Shown here piece by piece: positions 47,340-59,038 of a stretch of 64,000 nucleotides of DNA. The translations under genes were made by a program, and so were the position numbers. A model generated the notes under the pieces. The model did not search any database. It saw only the letters and a program-made list of their open reading frames with translations, and was not told the origin of the DNA. Each line of letters begins with the position of its first letter. The stretch's first letter is position 1. Source of the stretch: Hemerocallis citrina (lineage: Eukaryota; Streptophyta; Magnoliopsida; Asparagales; Asphodelaceae); NCBI GenBank assembly GCA_017893485.1, contig CM030366.1, positions 104,939,796-105,003,795 on the forward strand, written 5' to 3'.

Positions 47340-49000
47340 ACTTGCCTCCTAAGGGGAAAGGGAAGGCAGCGGCCTCAAGCCGACGAGCCAACCCTCTTCC
47401 TCTGCCTCCTCCTCTATGGGACCTTCCTCCCACCTTTCCACAAATACAACCACAGCAAGGAGAACCCCTCCTTCAATAGGTCTAGCCTCCACTCGGAGAA
47501 ACTGCGCCGGGGGGCTCTCATTGGAGCCGTCCCGAACCATCCGTGAGGCCCTTCATTGATAATAGGGTATCGGTTTACACCTCTACTCCTTCCTCACTCC
47601 CTCAACTATAACCCGACCTTCGCCAGGTCATACTCAGTCGCCAACAGGGGTCTGACCTCCGAACCCATCCCGATGAAAGGAGAGCTCGTAAGGAAGCCTC
47701 TCTCCGGAGCAGCGAGGGAGTAGGAGGAGCCCTTCTCCTTGAAGACCAAGATCCAGGAGAGCTCCCTCTCCTAGGGGACGCAAGAGAAGTCCCTCATCCA
47801 TAATACGAAGGAGATTCCCTTCTCTTAGGGGGTAAAGGGAACGTCGTTCCCTAAGGGACCACAGAAGAACTCCCTCTCGAGAAATGAGGTGTCCAACTCC
47901 AACCAGCAGGTCAGCCCCTAGGGCAGTAAGGGATGAGGGGGTGCCATTCACTAGAGTCGAGACCGAGAGTTCAAAGATGAAATCCTCCAGTCTCTCAGCA
48001 TAGTCCCTCCCCAGACCCAGCAACCTAGTCCTCATCACTCTACTCCTCCACGGCGCGACGAGTCCCACATATCCACCAGGTCTGATAAGCAGGAGGACGC
48101 CATCCTCCGGTGCCTCCGAAAAATGGAGGACCGCCTGGAATCCCTAAAAAAACAAGAAGCAAAACAAGAGAAAAGATATCGTCCCATCAGACCCCCTTCT
48201 CCAAGAAGATTATTGAGGCTCATGTCCCCATCAACTTCAAAGTCCCGACGTTCGAGCCGTACAATGGGGAAACCGACCCAGTGGACCACATCGAGAGTTT
48301 TAAAACTCTCATAATGATCCACCAGGCATCTGACTCCCTTCGGTGCAAAACTTTTCTGGCAACCTTTAAAGGCTCTGCGCGAAAATGGTTTTCTCGCCTT
48401 TCTCCGGGCTCCATATTTTCCTTCGACCAGCTGGAGGAGCTCTTCCTTACGCACTTTATCACCAGTCGCAAGTTGGAGAAGACCAATGCCTCCCTATTGG
48501 ATCTCAAACAAAGGGACGGGGAATCCCTCAAGAGCTATGTCCAACGCTTCACAGCTGAGTCCAGATCCATCCCCTCACTCAATTCCATTGTGGCGATGAC
48601 CACATTCAGATATAATGTCAAACGTGATAACCTCAAAGATTCCCTTATCAAAAGAATTCTCTGACCTCCTTTAAAGAGTCGATAAGTAGATCCAAGTTGA
48701 AGAGGTGATCCGCCCCCAATAACTAAAGATGCCTTCATCCAGGAACAAACGGAAAGGCAATGACGAGGATGAACCCCACAAATCCCAGAAGGATGCCACA
48801 GGACAGCGTCGCCCGCCTCCTATGGCTCGTTTTGCGAAGTACACCCCACTAAATGCAAGCATATCCGCTATCCTCATGGAGGTTGAAAAGGACGGGATCC
48901 TCCAACCTCCTCCAAAGATGAACGCCCCGAGAAAGAGGCGAGATAAAACCAAGTGGTGTGCCTTCCACAAGGAGCATGGTCACCTTACAGAAGATTGCTG
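47340..49000 (+). pseudogene. gag of the Tat-type element
   Basis: The N-terminal region from about 47343 reads LPPKGKGKAAASSRRANPLP with no ATG and soon stops. The capsid part, 48110-48664, is well kept: VPINFKVPTFEPYNGETDPV, DHIESFKTLIMIHQASDSL, FKGSARKWFSRLSPGSIFSF, FITSRKLEKTNASLLDLKQR, DGESLKSYVQRFTAE, which is the Tat gag core. A second frame (48729-49001) ends in the knuckle-like WCAFHKEHGHLTEDC. Frameshifts near 48190 and 48670 and a stop after the knuckle break it. Confidence 0.92.
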
Positions 49001-49736
49001 AGCCCTTAAAGATGAGTTAGAGGCATTGCTTCGATGAGAATACCTCGCCAAATTCGCCCAGGTAAATGACTCTGAACCTCCTCCTCCGAGGGGAGCCAAT
49101 AAATGAGCCGAGAGGCCAACTGAGTCCCAGGGATCGAGGCGAATGGATATATTTCATGCTATCCACGGAGGACTTGTGGGAGGAGCCTCCAGATCGTCGA
49201 GGAAATCCTTCGTTCGAGAGGTAAATTCCGTGCATAACATCCCGCCTCCGAAAAGCCCAGGAGTTAGCATCACCCTCTCGAATCGAGACTTGGAAGGTGT
49301 CTGAATACCTCACTGCGACGCACTCGTGATCAGCATGTGTATGGCAAACCATAAAGTGCACTGAGTTCTAGTTGATAATGGTAGTTCGGTCAACATCCTC
49401 TTTTTGAATGTGTTTAAGGGCCTCAAGCTTAAGCGAAATTGCCTAAAGCCTTCCTGGTATACCATCCATGGTTTCTCTGGGGTCTCCGTGATGATCGAGG
49501 GGATTGTAACTCTTGACGTAACTTTGGGAAAGGCCCTGGTCACTCGGACAAAAGCGTTAAACTTCAAGGTGGTCGATATGAAGCCCGCCTATAATGCTAT
49601 ATTTGGCCGCCCGGGGTTAGCTGCCCTCTAAGCGGTCTCCTCAGCATACCACCTGAAAATAAAATTCCCTACAGTTGCAGGAGTAAGGGAAGCCAAGAAG
49701 AGTCGAGAAGCTTTTCGGGCATGCTACACTGCTACA
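49001..49736 (+). pseudogene. Protease region of the Tat-type element
   Basis: Reading across stops gives a linker (DIFHAIHGGLVGGASRSSRK), LVDNGSSVNILFLNVF with the protease active site (DNGSS), GFSGVSVMIEGIVTLDVTLG, NAIFGRPGLAAL and AYHLKIKFPT. This is the complete Tat protease order. Several stops (for example near 49360 and 49630) disable it. Confidence 0.9.
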
Positions 49737-50730
49737 ATGGAGGGCTCGGTCCTTCCCCTCGATGCTTTGGAACTCCCTCTAGATATGGGACAAGCCAGCT
49801 CTGAACCCGTGGACGAATTATCAGAAATTCCTTTCTCCGAAGAGGATAAGGCTAAGTGTTTTCGGGTAAGCAAAGCACTCCCACGCCAAGTCAAGGAGCA
49901 ACTCGTCGCCTGCATCAGGAAGGATCGAGACCTGTTCGCTTGGACAGCCGAAGATATGCCGAGCATTATCGATAACTTAATTATGCACCGCTTAAGTGTG
50001 AATCCGAAAGCCAAACTTGTCCAGCAAAAGCGCCGCAAATTTGCACCCGAAAGGCAGTAAGCCATTAGAGAAGATGTTGAGAAGCTCCTAGCAGCCCAGT
50101 TCATCCAGGTAGTTAGTTACCCCGAGTGGTTAGCAAACGTTGTAATGGTCAAGAAGGTCAATGGCAAGTGGAGAATCTACATAGATTTCACCGACCTCAA
50201 CAAGGCATGTCCGAAGGATCTCTTCCCTTTTCCGAGCATAGACGCCTTGATAGATGCACCTCAGGCCATGAGTTATTAAGCTTTATGGATGCTTTTTCAA
50301 TGTTCCTACCAGATATCCCGAAGACGTCTTTCATCACCAATCAAGAGCACTATTGCTACCAAGTAATGCTATTCGGGCTGAAGAATGTTGGGGCCACGTA
50401 TCAATGTTTGGTGAACCAAGTCGTTAGAGAATAGATCGGCCGAAACATGGAAGTGTATGTGGATTTATGCTTGTGTAGAGCCTCAAGAAAGAGGACAATG
50501 TGGCCGACCTCCAGGAAGCGTTCAATGTACTTTGGATCAACAACATGAGGCTGAACCCCTAGAAGTGTGCCTTTAGGGTTGCCTCGAAAAAGTTCTTTGG
50601 ATTTATGGTGAGTCAAAGAGGAATTGAAGCCAATCCTGAGAACATCAAAGTCATTCTCGACATTTCTCCCCCAACCACAATCAAAGAAGTTCATAAACTG
50701 ACAGGCTGCCTCGCCACCGTCGAGCATTTC
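49737..50730 (+). pseudogene. RT of the Tat-type element, first part
   Basis: 49737-50060 carries RDLFAWTAEDMPSI and HRLSVNPKAKLVQQKRRKFA; then EDVEKLLAAQFIQ, VKKVNGKWRIYIDFTDLNKA, CPKDLFPFPSIDALID, TSFITNQEHYCYQVMLFGLK, NVGATYQCLVNQVV. The catalytic YVDD reads YVDL, so the second Asp is lost. It continues with CAFRVASKKFFGFMVSQRGI and HKLTGCLATVEHF, where the LTR at 50731 cuts it. Stops and frameshifts are frequent. Confidence 0.92.
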
Positions 50731-51276
50731 TGTAGCGCCCTGAATTTCCAATATAATATCTCATAAATATGTTGCACAATTCCCAGCATCAACCTCAATG
50801 TAATAGTAAATATAGCCAAAACAGAGATAATTTTTCAATTTTTATTACATCATTTCTTTATAAAACACAGCAGAAATTTAAACACCTTGAATTACAATTT
50901 CTTTTTTTTACAACACATTCTTTTTAATTTACATAAGCCACATTATCATTCTACCACAAGCATCCAAATCCCAAGCTATAGGCACCTACCTGTAAAACAT
51001 GAAGTTAGAGATAACCCTAACCCCCAAAACTACAGGGGTCGGCCATAACGGTGTGAGTGACATCAAAACAAACAATGTAAATAAAACATGAAGAATAAAG
51101 TTATAAACAACACATACCAACAGTAGTAACGGGTGGAATATGAAATGACAGTAAACACAACATGAAAACATCAAATGAAACTAGACTAAGTTTTGAGTGT
51201 AGGAAAACAAAAAACAAACATGCATAAAACCAAGTCAAGAAAACACAAATGCAATATGATGACTCTTGGATGCATA

Positions 51277-51368
51277 CTTTTCGGATTCTATACATTCCAT
51301 ACTACATAGGTCTGGTGCAAGCCCTTATCGTTCTCCACTTTATAGGGTTAGATCCCTCGTTATGCAAC
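51277..51368 (-). repeat. Conserved ~95-bp LTR block, copy 6 of 8
   Basis: Contains GGATTCTATACATTCCATAC, GCAAGCCCTTATCG and GATCCCTCGTTATGCAAC. Confidence 0.85.
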
Positions 51369-51399
51369 TAATCCTACTACGATAATGGAAACAAGATCC

Positions 51400-51680
51400 A
51401 GAATACTTCGCGAATAGGCATCACAGCCCTCGAAGCACAAGCATCATGTAAGAATAGCTTTAAAAAAAACCGGAGAATCACCTCCCTGCCGTGTACCCCA
51501 CCGCTACCCCTCGACGTGCAAGTACACAGGCACATCCCGTGAATAGAACCGTCGGCCCTCGACACGCGAATGTACCTGTATGTTCCATGAATAAGCACTA
51601 CAGACCCTCGACACTCGAACATACTAATAGTCCTCTCAAGGCAGAACACACAAGTCCTGGAACGCATCCGTTGGAATGGA
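51400..51680. repeat. LTR minisatellite, CCCTCGACRCGCGAA type
   Basis: Units around CCCTCGACACGCGAATGTAC and TTCCATGAATAAG, repeated three to four times in the slot after the conserved block. Unit unrelated to those of the neighbouring LTRs. Confidence 0.7.
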
Positions 51681-52300
51681 CCCTAAGAGCATATACTTAC
51701 GTTTTCCAAGTTCCATCACATCTCCACTAGTGCCTGTCCTTAAGTTGGTTATTATTAAAACACAACTTCCCCTTATCTAGAGTTAGTGTATCCTGCCAGA
51801 CTTAATTCCACAAACAACGACCCCAAGACCCAACTGGTCAAAATCCACAAAATCTCATCTTCCGGTTCACAGGACTCCCACTCAACTCCTAGAGATTCAC
51901 AAATCGAATATCAACACCAAAACTTTCAATAGAACTCTTTATTTCATCATCAAAACGTTAATATCAATAAAACTTCTTTAATCAACAAAATCCAAGTTTA
52001 TTCAAATACTCATAAATTTTTAGAATTGAAATAAATTATTAAATCCATTAAATAACTAAGAATCATATTTTTGAAGTCATAGAAAGTCACAAAACATCAA
52101 TTTCTTAAAAAACCATATATATTTCACTTTATAAAGTCGTAGAAATACAATTTAAATTCTATTATAATTAAAATGTAACTCTCTGTAAAATACTGTAATC
52201 TGTAGCAAAAATATCATCTAAAACAGTAGATCAATAATCCATAAGTTCAAAGAAATAATTTTTCAAGAAAACGAAGAAAACAAAACAATCAGCCAAAGCA

Positions 52301-52424
52301 CTGACAGACGACCGTCAAACTTAGTTCAAAAGTGACCAGTCGACCGACATGCAAAAATCCCAAAATCAAATAATTGACAGTCGACTGTCAGTTCATGTGT
52401 AAAATCTTGACAGTCGACCGACAA
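52301..52424. repeat. CAGTCGACTG palindrome cluster
   Basis: GACAGACGACCGTC, ACCAGTCGACCG, GACAGTCGACTGTC (a perfect 14-base palindrome at 52376-52389) and GACAGTCGACCG within about 120 bp. Confidence 0.8.
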
Positions 52425-52628
52425 TTCAAAATTCGCCAGCTTTAATATTCGTGCACCTTTTTACTGATACTTTTATAAATCTTTGTAAAATCATAAATTT
52501 ACAAAACCAAATTCCTGAGATGATCAAATACAACTTTTCTAACATACTGGAGTTTATAAAACTAATCAAAACTTCATCAAATTCATAAAAGAGTAATTTT
52601 TCACAAAATCTTCAAAACAGTAAAGTAG

Positions 52629-52629
<1 letters not shown>

Positions 52630-52676
<47 letters not shown>
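52630..52676. repeat. (TA)n(TG)n microsatellite
   Basis: TATATATA followed by a run of TG dinucleotides. Confidence 0.9.
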
Positions 52677-52677
<1 letters not shown>

Positions 52678-54090
52678 GGTGTTTAAGCATCGGTAAAACA
52701 TCAAAATCCATCAATTAGAAGTAGTATAATGTTTAGAGTCAATCCCATTACTAAAACAAATCATATTCAATTGAAAACTTCACAACACAAAAAAACGCAA
52801 TTTTGGCCATATACCTTCAGACCCGAAACTCAAAATCCCCCTTTTCACTTCAATAATTGATCTTTTGATCTAATAACTCCTTCTCTAATTTTTTATACAC
52901 ATGTCTCACTGATTACAATAGCTCACCCATGAATATATGCAATTATAACAACCATTCATCAAATTTTACTTATCAAAAATACCCAACAATGTGTACGCAT
53001 AAATATTCAACAGTAAAGGTGGAGTTTTGTTCACTTTTATGCAATATGCATCATTCAATTCATAATAAGCATTCAAAACAGCAAGATTATGAAAGAAAAC
53101 ATCATACTCATGATTTTTATTAGGTTCTTAATAATCTCAAGTCATCTATATGGAATTTTAATCATCAATATCATAGTTTTCACGAAAAGATTCAATCTTA
53201 TTCATACATCCATCAATATTCATCATATCATCATACAAACTCCTAACAAGCTTTCTAATAGACAAATCATCACATACAACATGCATACAACAGCAAGAAA
53301 TCAAACATATATTACTCACCTTTTTGAAGAATCAACCGAACTAATAAAAAGAATAAGAAAAGTTCTTCCTTTCGCAAGAAAACCAAGATCCTCGCATCGA
53401 AACTCCAAGAAATCAATAATAAAAAAAACCCTTTGTGTAGTACAGCAAAAATACGGCTGCACTCTCTTTATATTAGGCCGGAAATAGGGTAATTAGGGTT
53501 TTGAATAGATTTTGCAAAATATCCCTTTTGAATATATTTTTACATATATAAATCCTTATACTTGGAAATTAGATAAACCATTAATTTTAATAATAATAAA
53601 AAACTACCCTGTTTCTGGCTAGCACTGGGTTTAAGTCCAGAAAAACAAATTTGTAATTTTGGCCTCTAAGTGTCAATTTTCCAAAAAGACCCTTCTTTAA
53701 GAAATTTGCGAAATAAATCAAATCTATTAAAACAAAAAGTAAAACTTTTACCTCTGAGTTGGCTAGGAATCATGCTCAGCCCAAAAATCCAAAAAATCTG
53801 GAGTTTTTACTCAAAGTGGTAATTTTGCACAAAAGCCCCTCTTTTAGTAATATTTGCAAATAGGTCAAATAAATATCAGAAAAATAAAGAAAATTCAAAA
53901 ATAATACCTACTAATAAATATTAGGTTTCCCCAAAATAATTTCTGACTTTGAACTTCTCAAGAAAATATTTGCACATGTTTTGCACGTGTGAAAAGATAA
54001 ACTTCAGAAAAATATTTATTAAATCATCAAAAATCATTTTAATTCATTTATTAATCTCAAAAATATTATTTAAAAATCTAGAGTGTTACA

Positions 54091-54418
54091 GTATCCTATT
54101 CAAGTCAGGGGAAATGCCTTCCTTTCTTTAAAGCTTTTCGGGATGCAAAGAATTTCGAGTGGGGGAAAGAGCAACAAGCAGCTTTCGAAAGCCTCAAAAG
54201 AACACCTCACTCATCCTCCCATCTTAAGAAAGCCTATGCCTGAGGAAACCCTCTACCTCTACTTGGCCACCTCAGATCAAACCCTAGCATTGTGTTAGTA
54301 AGAGAAAAGATCGGGTACAAAAGCCTATCTACTATGTGAGCAAGGCACTACATGATGGTGAGCTCTGGTACTCGAAGATGGAGAAAATGGCATATGCCCT
54401 AGTGATGGCCGCCCGAAA
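54091..54418 (+). pseudogene. RT-RNase H joint of the Tat-type element
   Basis: After the LTR the pol resumes: FKSGEMP, FRDAKNFEWGKEQQAAFESL, LYLYLATSDQTLAL, VREK and EKMAYALVMAAR, the RNase H opening of Tat elements, in several frames. The LARD-like LTR begins at 54419, and the rest of RNase H and integrase are outside the window. Confidence 0.88.
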
Positions 54419-54850
54419 TGTAACGCCCCAAATTCCAATAAGACCGAATTCGAGATTCCACAGGATCTTTACACTTCACTTCGTACAATTTTACAAGGAA
54501 ATTTGAAACTTTTCTTAATACATCAGAGTTCTTTACATTTATTACACAGTGGAAGATAAAAATACAATTACAACATCTTTAACTTTCAATTAAATCGACA
54601 GCAGCATTTCCACTTTGAAATTCAATACCTGAATGTAAATTGTGGGCACGTCAGTTGATTACAACCGACGAAATGTTATACACGGCTATCCTCTCTATGC
54701 CGAAGACAGTATAACGATCTCCATACTTTAACAAATCACAAAACTTGAATGAGATAAAGTGTTAAATTGTGACTACGCTAAACATGTAAGTGTGGTCTAT
54801 GCCTTAATGCCTAATGCAGATATTTTATACTAAGATGACACTAATGCGTA

Positions 54851-54944
54851 CTTGTTCGGATTCTATGCATCCCATACTACATAGGACCGAGGGCAAGCAC
54901 ATACGTACTCCACAATAAAGGGTTCGATCCCTCGCCATGACAAC
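54851..54944 (-). repeat. Conserved ~95-bp LTR block, copy 7 of 8
   Basis: Contains GATTCTATGCATCCCATACT, GAGGGCAAGCAC and AGGGTTCGATCCCTCGCCAT. Confidence 0.9.
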
Positions 54945-54969
54945 TACCCAGTAATAAGACAGAGTTAAG

Positions 54970-55260
54970 AGTTCCACGAGCACGGATCCCAGTCTCGGAG
55001 AACCGCCGCAACAAATCCCCCGCCCAACTGTTATACAAACTCCTCGTCGTGTGAACCTCTCGCAAGTGCCCCTCTAGCCCCGGTATACGTATATACATGG
55101 AGTACGGCAAACTATCCGCCCGACTATGCATGGTCCAGGATTTAAAATAAAAGCTCGTCTCCCACAAGGCAACCACAGTCCCGGAGTACACCGCCCGACT
55201 GGGTCTATAGTCCCAACGAACCGCCGCAACAAGCCCACCGCCCGACTTTATAGAGTGCCC
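54970..55260. repeat. Repeat slot of the LARD LTR
   Basis: Recurring pieces AACCGCCGCAACAA, CACCGCCCGACT and CAGTCCCGGAGTACACCGCC in a loose tandem order; the matching slot of the 5' LTR is 61755-62045. Confidence 0.65.
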
Positions 55261-55974
55261 CACTTACGTTTGCCTAGGTCTTACTACATCGTCACTTATG
55301 TGCCTTGTTCTTAAATTCAAGACATGAATAAATTATCAAACCTAGAGTTAGTATTACCCCCTACCAGACTTAATCATAATTACCGAGATAGCTCCATGGC
55401 CATATCTGAAAATAACTCAATTCTTTTATCTCAACAATACCGGTACCCGAGATCTTACTAAACTCTAAATCACAACCTTTTCATGTACAAGAAACCATGG
55501 GTATTCATACCCTTCATCATATCATGTCTTAAACTCAAATTATTCTCATCTTTAACTTATTCACAAATGTGATCAAAGTCACACCATTCATGATTCATTT
55601 ATCCATTCTAAATTCTTTCCAAACAATAATTCTTCTCATGAATTCATCTAATTTAAAACTCCTTATCAATTTTAAACACATATAGTAATCAAGTATTCAA
55701 CATAAATGCATAATCCCATAAAGACAATTAATTCTAATATCAATATTTTATTTTTCTTCTAAGGATATAAATCATGCTCTTAAATAATTTATTTTGAAGA
55801 CAATATCTCATTCTATCTTAATGTCTCTTTTCACTTCTCAAAAATATACAAAAAATTTGTAAAACTATTTTTAATAAATTCCACATCAATTTATAGGTAT
55901 ATTAGAATTTTCTCCAATTTTTGTTGCTTTAAAAACTCATTAAAATCCTTTAAAACCCAAAATAAATAAAAGGT

Positions 55975-56210
55975 CAGCATCGGGTTTCGAACCCGTGACC
56001 AAACAGACAGCGCCCAAAGAACACACCGAACGCCAAAGAGTCCAAATGGACTTGGTGTCTAGTCCCACACCGAAACCACTTTATACCCACTCTCAAGCTC
56101 TGAGTTAATTAAAACAAAACAGGAAAAAATATTTGGGCTTTACAGGATTCGAACCTAGGCCGAATAGGAAGACAGCGCAACGCCAGACCACAGGGCCAGA
56201 CGTTGTAAGT
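55975..56210 (-). other. Pair of tRNA-like modules in the LARD 3' LTR
   Basis: Module 1 ends with a T-arm-like CGGGTTCGAAACCCG (B box GGTTCGAAACC at 55983-55993, stem CGGG/CCCG). Module 2 has an A-box-like TGGCCCTGTGGTCTGGCG and a perfect B box GGTTCGAATCC (56145-56155), 32 bases apart, the spacing of a real tRNA. Both lie in element sense. The acceptor stems are not complete, so these are not full tRNAs. Confidence 0.65.
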
Positions 56211-57601
56211 CTTCTCTTCGACTTTTGTTCAACTCTCTGTGTTATCCCATTATTTCATAAAACTCGATTACCCATTGATCTAATCTCTTTTTTTTTAACT
56301 GAAATTGGTTCATATAAACTGAGTTTACTCTCTAACAGTACCTCATAGATTTCTAATTCATATTTTAGAAGATAAAACTAACTTTCAAATTGTTTCTTCT
56401 TATTAATAACATGAATTCGTATTTGTTCAATTTAATCAAAAGTAGCACATTATATATTTTAAAAACAATCAAATGAGTTCATTGGCATCAAATTTACTTT
56501 ACAAAAATTTATTTGCTTATCAAAAGAAGAATTCCCAACAATTTCATACAATAAATTTTTTCTTCATTCATGTATACTAGTGCCTGGCAAAATAACCAAT
56601 TAATTCTTTTTCTCATTAACCATTAACATGATGTAATTTAATTTACTAATCATACATGATTTACTATCATTCTTACTTCATACAATAGTATAGATCACAT
56701 TAAAATTCACATACTAGTCATTTATTATTACTTAGCATGCATTGTTCTATAATTAGAAAGTATAGGAACACCCACATCACATCAAATTGATCTATATCAA
56801 TATTATCATATTCTAGCATAATCAACCTATGAATTAGAAAATATAGAGACCACCCACCTCTTATGAAGATTGAACATGGGATGGAAGCACAACTCCTAGC
56901 TCCTAGCAATTCCTTCTTCTCCTAGCAAGAACTCCTCCAAGCACAAGAACTCTCTTACTCTCTTTCTTTTTCTTTCTCTTATTTAGTTTGCTTTTGGTGT
57001 GTGAAATGAGAAGAGAAGGGGTGTATTTAAAGGATAAGGTGAAGGTCTAAAATGCAAAATTCTCCACCTAATAACTCTCTCCTTAATTACCCATTCAACC
57101 TTTCACATTTCTAACTCCTTTTTCACCTCTTCAAAACCCTAACTCCCAAAACTCCCACCTCACTCTCTCCCCACTACTCAAAACCGAACCTCCCCTACCG
57201 GCCCACTCTCTTCTCACAACTCGGTCAAGTACAGGAAGTCCAAACTCCACTCACGTGTGCAATTAATTATACAAAGATATATATCATAGGAACAGATAAT
57301 TACATGAAATAGGTGTAGGTAGGCAACAGTGGGAAGGGGGGAACCATGCTGGTTGGTTTTGTAATGATGTGTTCGGATGTAGTCAGGTAAGGAAAGAATT
57401 GAATTAGTGTATAGGTGTAAGTATAGGTGAAATACATAATATGTAAAATTTGTTTAATTAAAATTATAATGTTTCATGCACAATTAAAATAAATATACAT
57501 ACTCCAAAAACTTTTTTTTTTGAAAACGAATGCGCTCAAATACGCGCACCGAAACAAACATGTGCATCGCACGTAAAATATCAAAATACGAAATTTGACT
57601 T

Positions 57602-57674
57602 TATCAACGAAAAAATGTTTTTTTGATAACGAGGATAGAGTCTTACGACTCCAGCCTAATATCAACGGAAAAAT
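57602..57674 (-). mobile_element. 43-bp LINE 3' tail insertion with 15-bp target duplication
   Basis: TATCAACGAAAAAAT (57602-57616) and TATCAACGGAAAAAT (57660-57674) flank 43 bp that, on the minus strand, reads GGCTGGAGTCGTAAGACTC, TATCCTCGTTATC and a short poly(A). The same tail ends the larger insertion at 15080-15275. It is an extreme 5' truncation of an L1-type copy. Confidence 0.85.
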
Positions 57675-58090
57675 ATTAAAGATAATAAAAATACAATATA
57701 AGAAAATATATTTATTAATTTTATATATTTCACGACGTAATTGCTACGTATGTAAAAAATATGTGCATTACACGTATAATAATATTTTAATCAAAATAAG
57801 GGAAAATGAATTTTCGTTTATAAAAATAGATTTGAATGCCTAAAATAAATTATTTGAACACATAGAAAATATTGCACGTAGCGGTGAAAACACATAATCG
57901 ATACGTGCATCAAAAACACGTAAAAAGTACATAAAACTACCGAGATTGAAATATTATATTTTAGTCGTGTGAAATCAATATGGAAAATGCATAAATAATT
58001 AGAAATCACAATACGTAATAAAACACGTTACAAAATACAGCGTAACACACAAGGACAAAATTGTCATTTCCAATTTTGCGGGGTGTTACA

Positions 58091-58108
58091 CTCTTCCCTC
58101 CTTAGAAT
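58091..58108 (-). other. Polypurine tract of the LARD-like element
   Basis: Minus strand ATTCTAAGGAGGGAAGAG directly before the 3' LTR start TGTAACACCCC. Confidence 0.88.
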
Positions 58109-58958
58109 AGTTCCGTCCCCGAAACTCGCTAGGATAAAGGTTGTATTTTGTACACATCAGAGAAAAATATCATTTTTGTATATAAAAAACTGCAACCTCA
58201 AGAATATAAATATAAGCAATGTGGAAAAATAAGACAAACTCTATATAAGAAAACTATAAGTATCAAAATTTTATAAGAATGGAACAATAAAACTAGAAAA
58301 ATAACAAAAGATATGATAGATTGAGAGAAATTTTCATACAAAAATAATGTTAGGTAAAACATTTAGAAAAAGGAAAAAAATAAACTCCGCCATTAATTAT
58401 GGAATAGTTTCGGAAAACAATGTAATAAAGAGAAATATAGACAATGGATAATTTACAAATAGATTTAGAAATCAAAATTTATCAAAGTAATAAGCGACAG
58501 AATAATAAAATTGCAAAACTAAATTGGTATTGTATAACGAAATCAATTTAGCAGTTTAAAACAAGACCATTGAATAAGAGTTTGAAAAAAAAAGTATACG
58601 AGAATGAAATATAGTCGAAAGTATAGAAAACATAGAAATGATTTTGTATACCAATTAATATCATAAAATAATTTGTAAGGCAAATATGATAATTATACAT
58701 ACGATTTGAAAAGATATAGAAGGCATACATAGAAATTGTTTCGAATTATCAAGTAGAGCAAAAAAAACTAACATACAAAATTTATATACGTATATAGGCA
58801 TAAAATTTATAGGGTGAAACAAACAATATCATGATACGAAAATTATGAAAGATTTGTAGGAGTAACACAAAACATTATAGTGGAAAAAGTAATAACACAT
58901 CACAATATCAATTATATAAAAGTAAATTATGAATCGTAAACAAAATATATAAATAGTA

Positions 58959-58960
<2 letters not shown>

Positions 58961-59035
<75 letters not shown>
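58961..59035. repeat. (AT)n microsatellite, about 75 bp
   Basis: Uninterrupted AT dinucleotides in the LARD interior, possibly the insertion site of the Helitron-like segment to its right. Confidence 0.95.

Positions 59036-59038
<3 letters not shown>

Larger units (their letters stand above)
50731..54090 (-). mobile_element. Solo LTR in the Tat-type pol
   Basis: Starts TGTAGCGCCCT, ends AGAGTGTTACA. Flanks ATTTC and GTATC match in three of five bases, an aged duplication; removing the LTR and one flank restores VEHF-LFKSGEMP of the pol. Contains the conserved block (51277-51368), a CCCTCGACACGCGAA minisatellite (51400-51680), palindromes (52301-52424), a TA/TG tract (52630-52676) and AATATAAA on the minus strand at 53467-53474. 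Confidence 0.88.
54419..58090 (-). mobile_element. 3' LTR of the LARD-like element
   Basis: Plus start TGTAACGCCCC, end GGGGTGTTACA, 3672 bp. Contains the conserved block (54851-54944), a minisatellite slot (54970-55260), two tRNA-like modules (55975-56210), TTTAAATA on the minus strand at 57024-57031 where the 5' LTR has TATAAATA, and a 43-bp LINE insertion at 57617-57659. Confidence 0.92.

Noticed and set aside
47634..48454. Two minus-strand frames of about 140 residues
   Set aside because: They are antisense to the Tat-type gag on the plus strand.
53089..53487. 132-residue plus-strand frame
   Set aside because: AT-rich Ile/Thr/His composition with no motif; it lies antisense within an LTR.
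56133..56348. 71-residue frame repeated in both LARD LTRs (also 62915-63130)
   Set aside because: The repetition is simply LTR duplication; the frame covers a tRNA-like module and has no protein motif.
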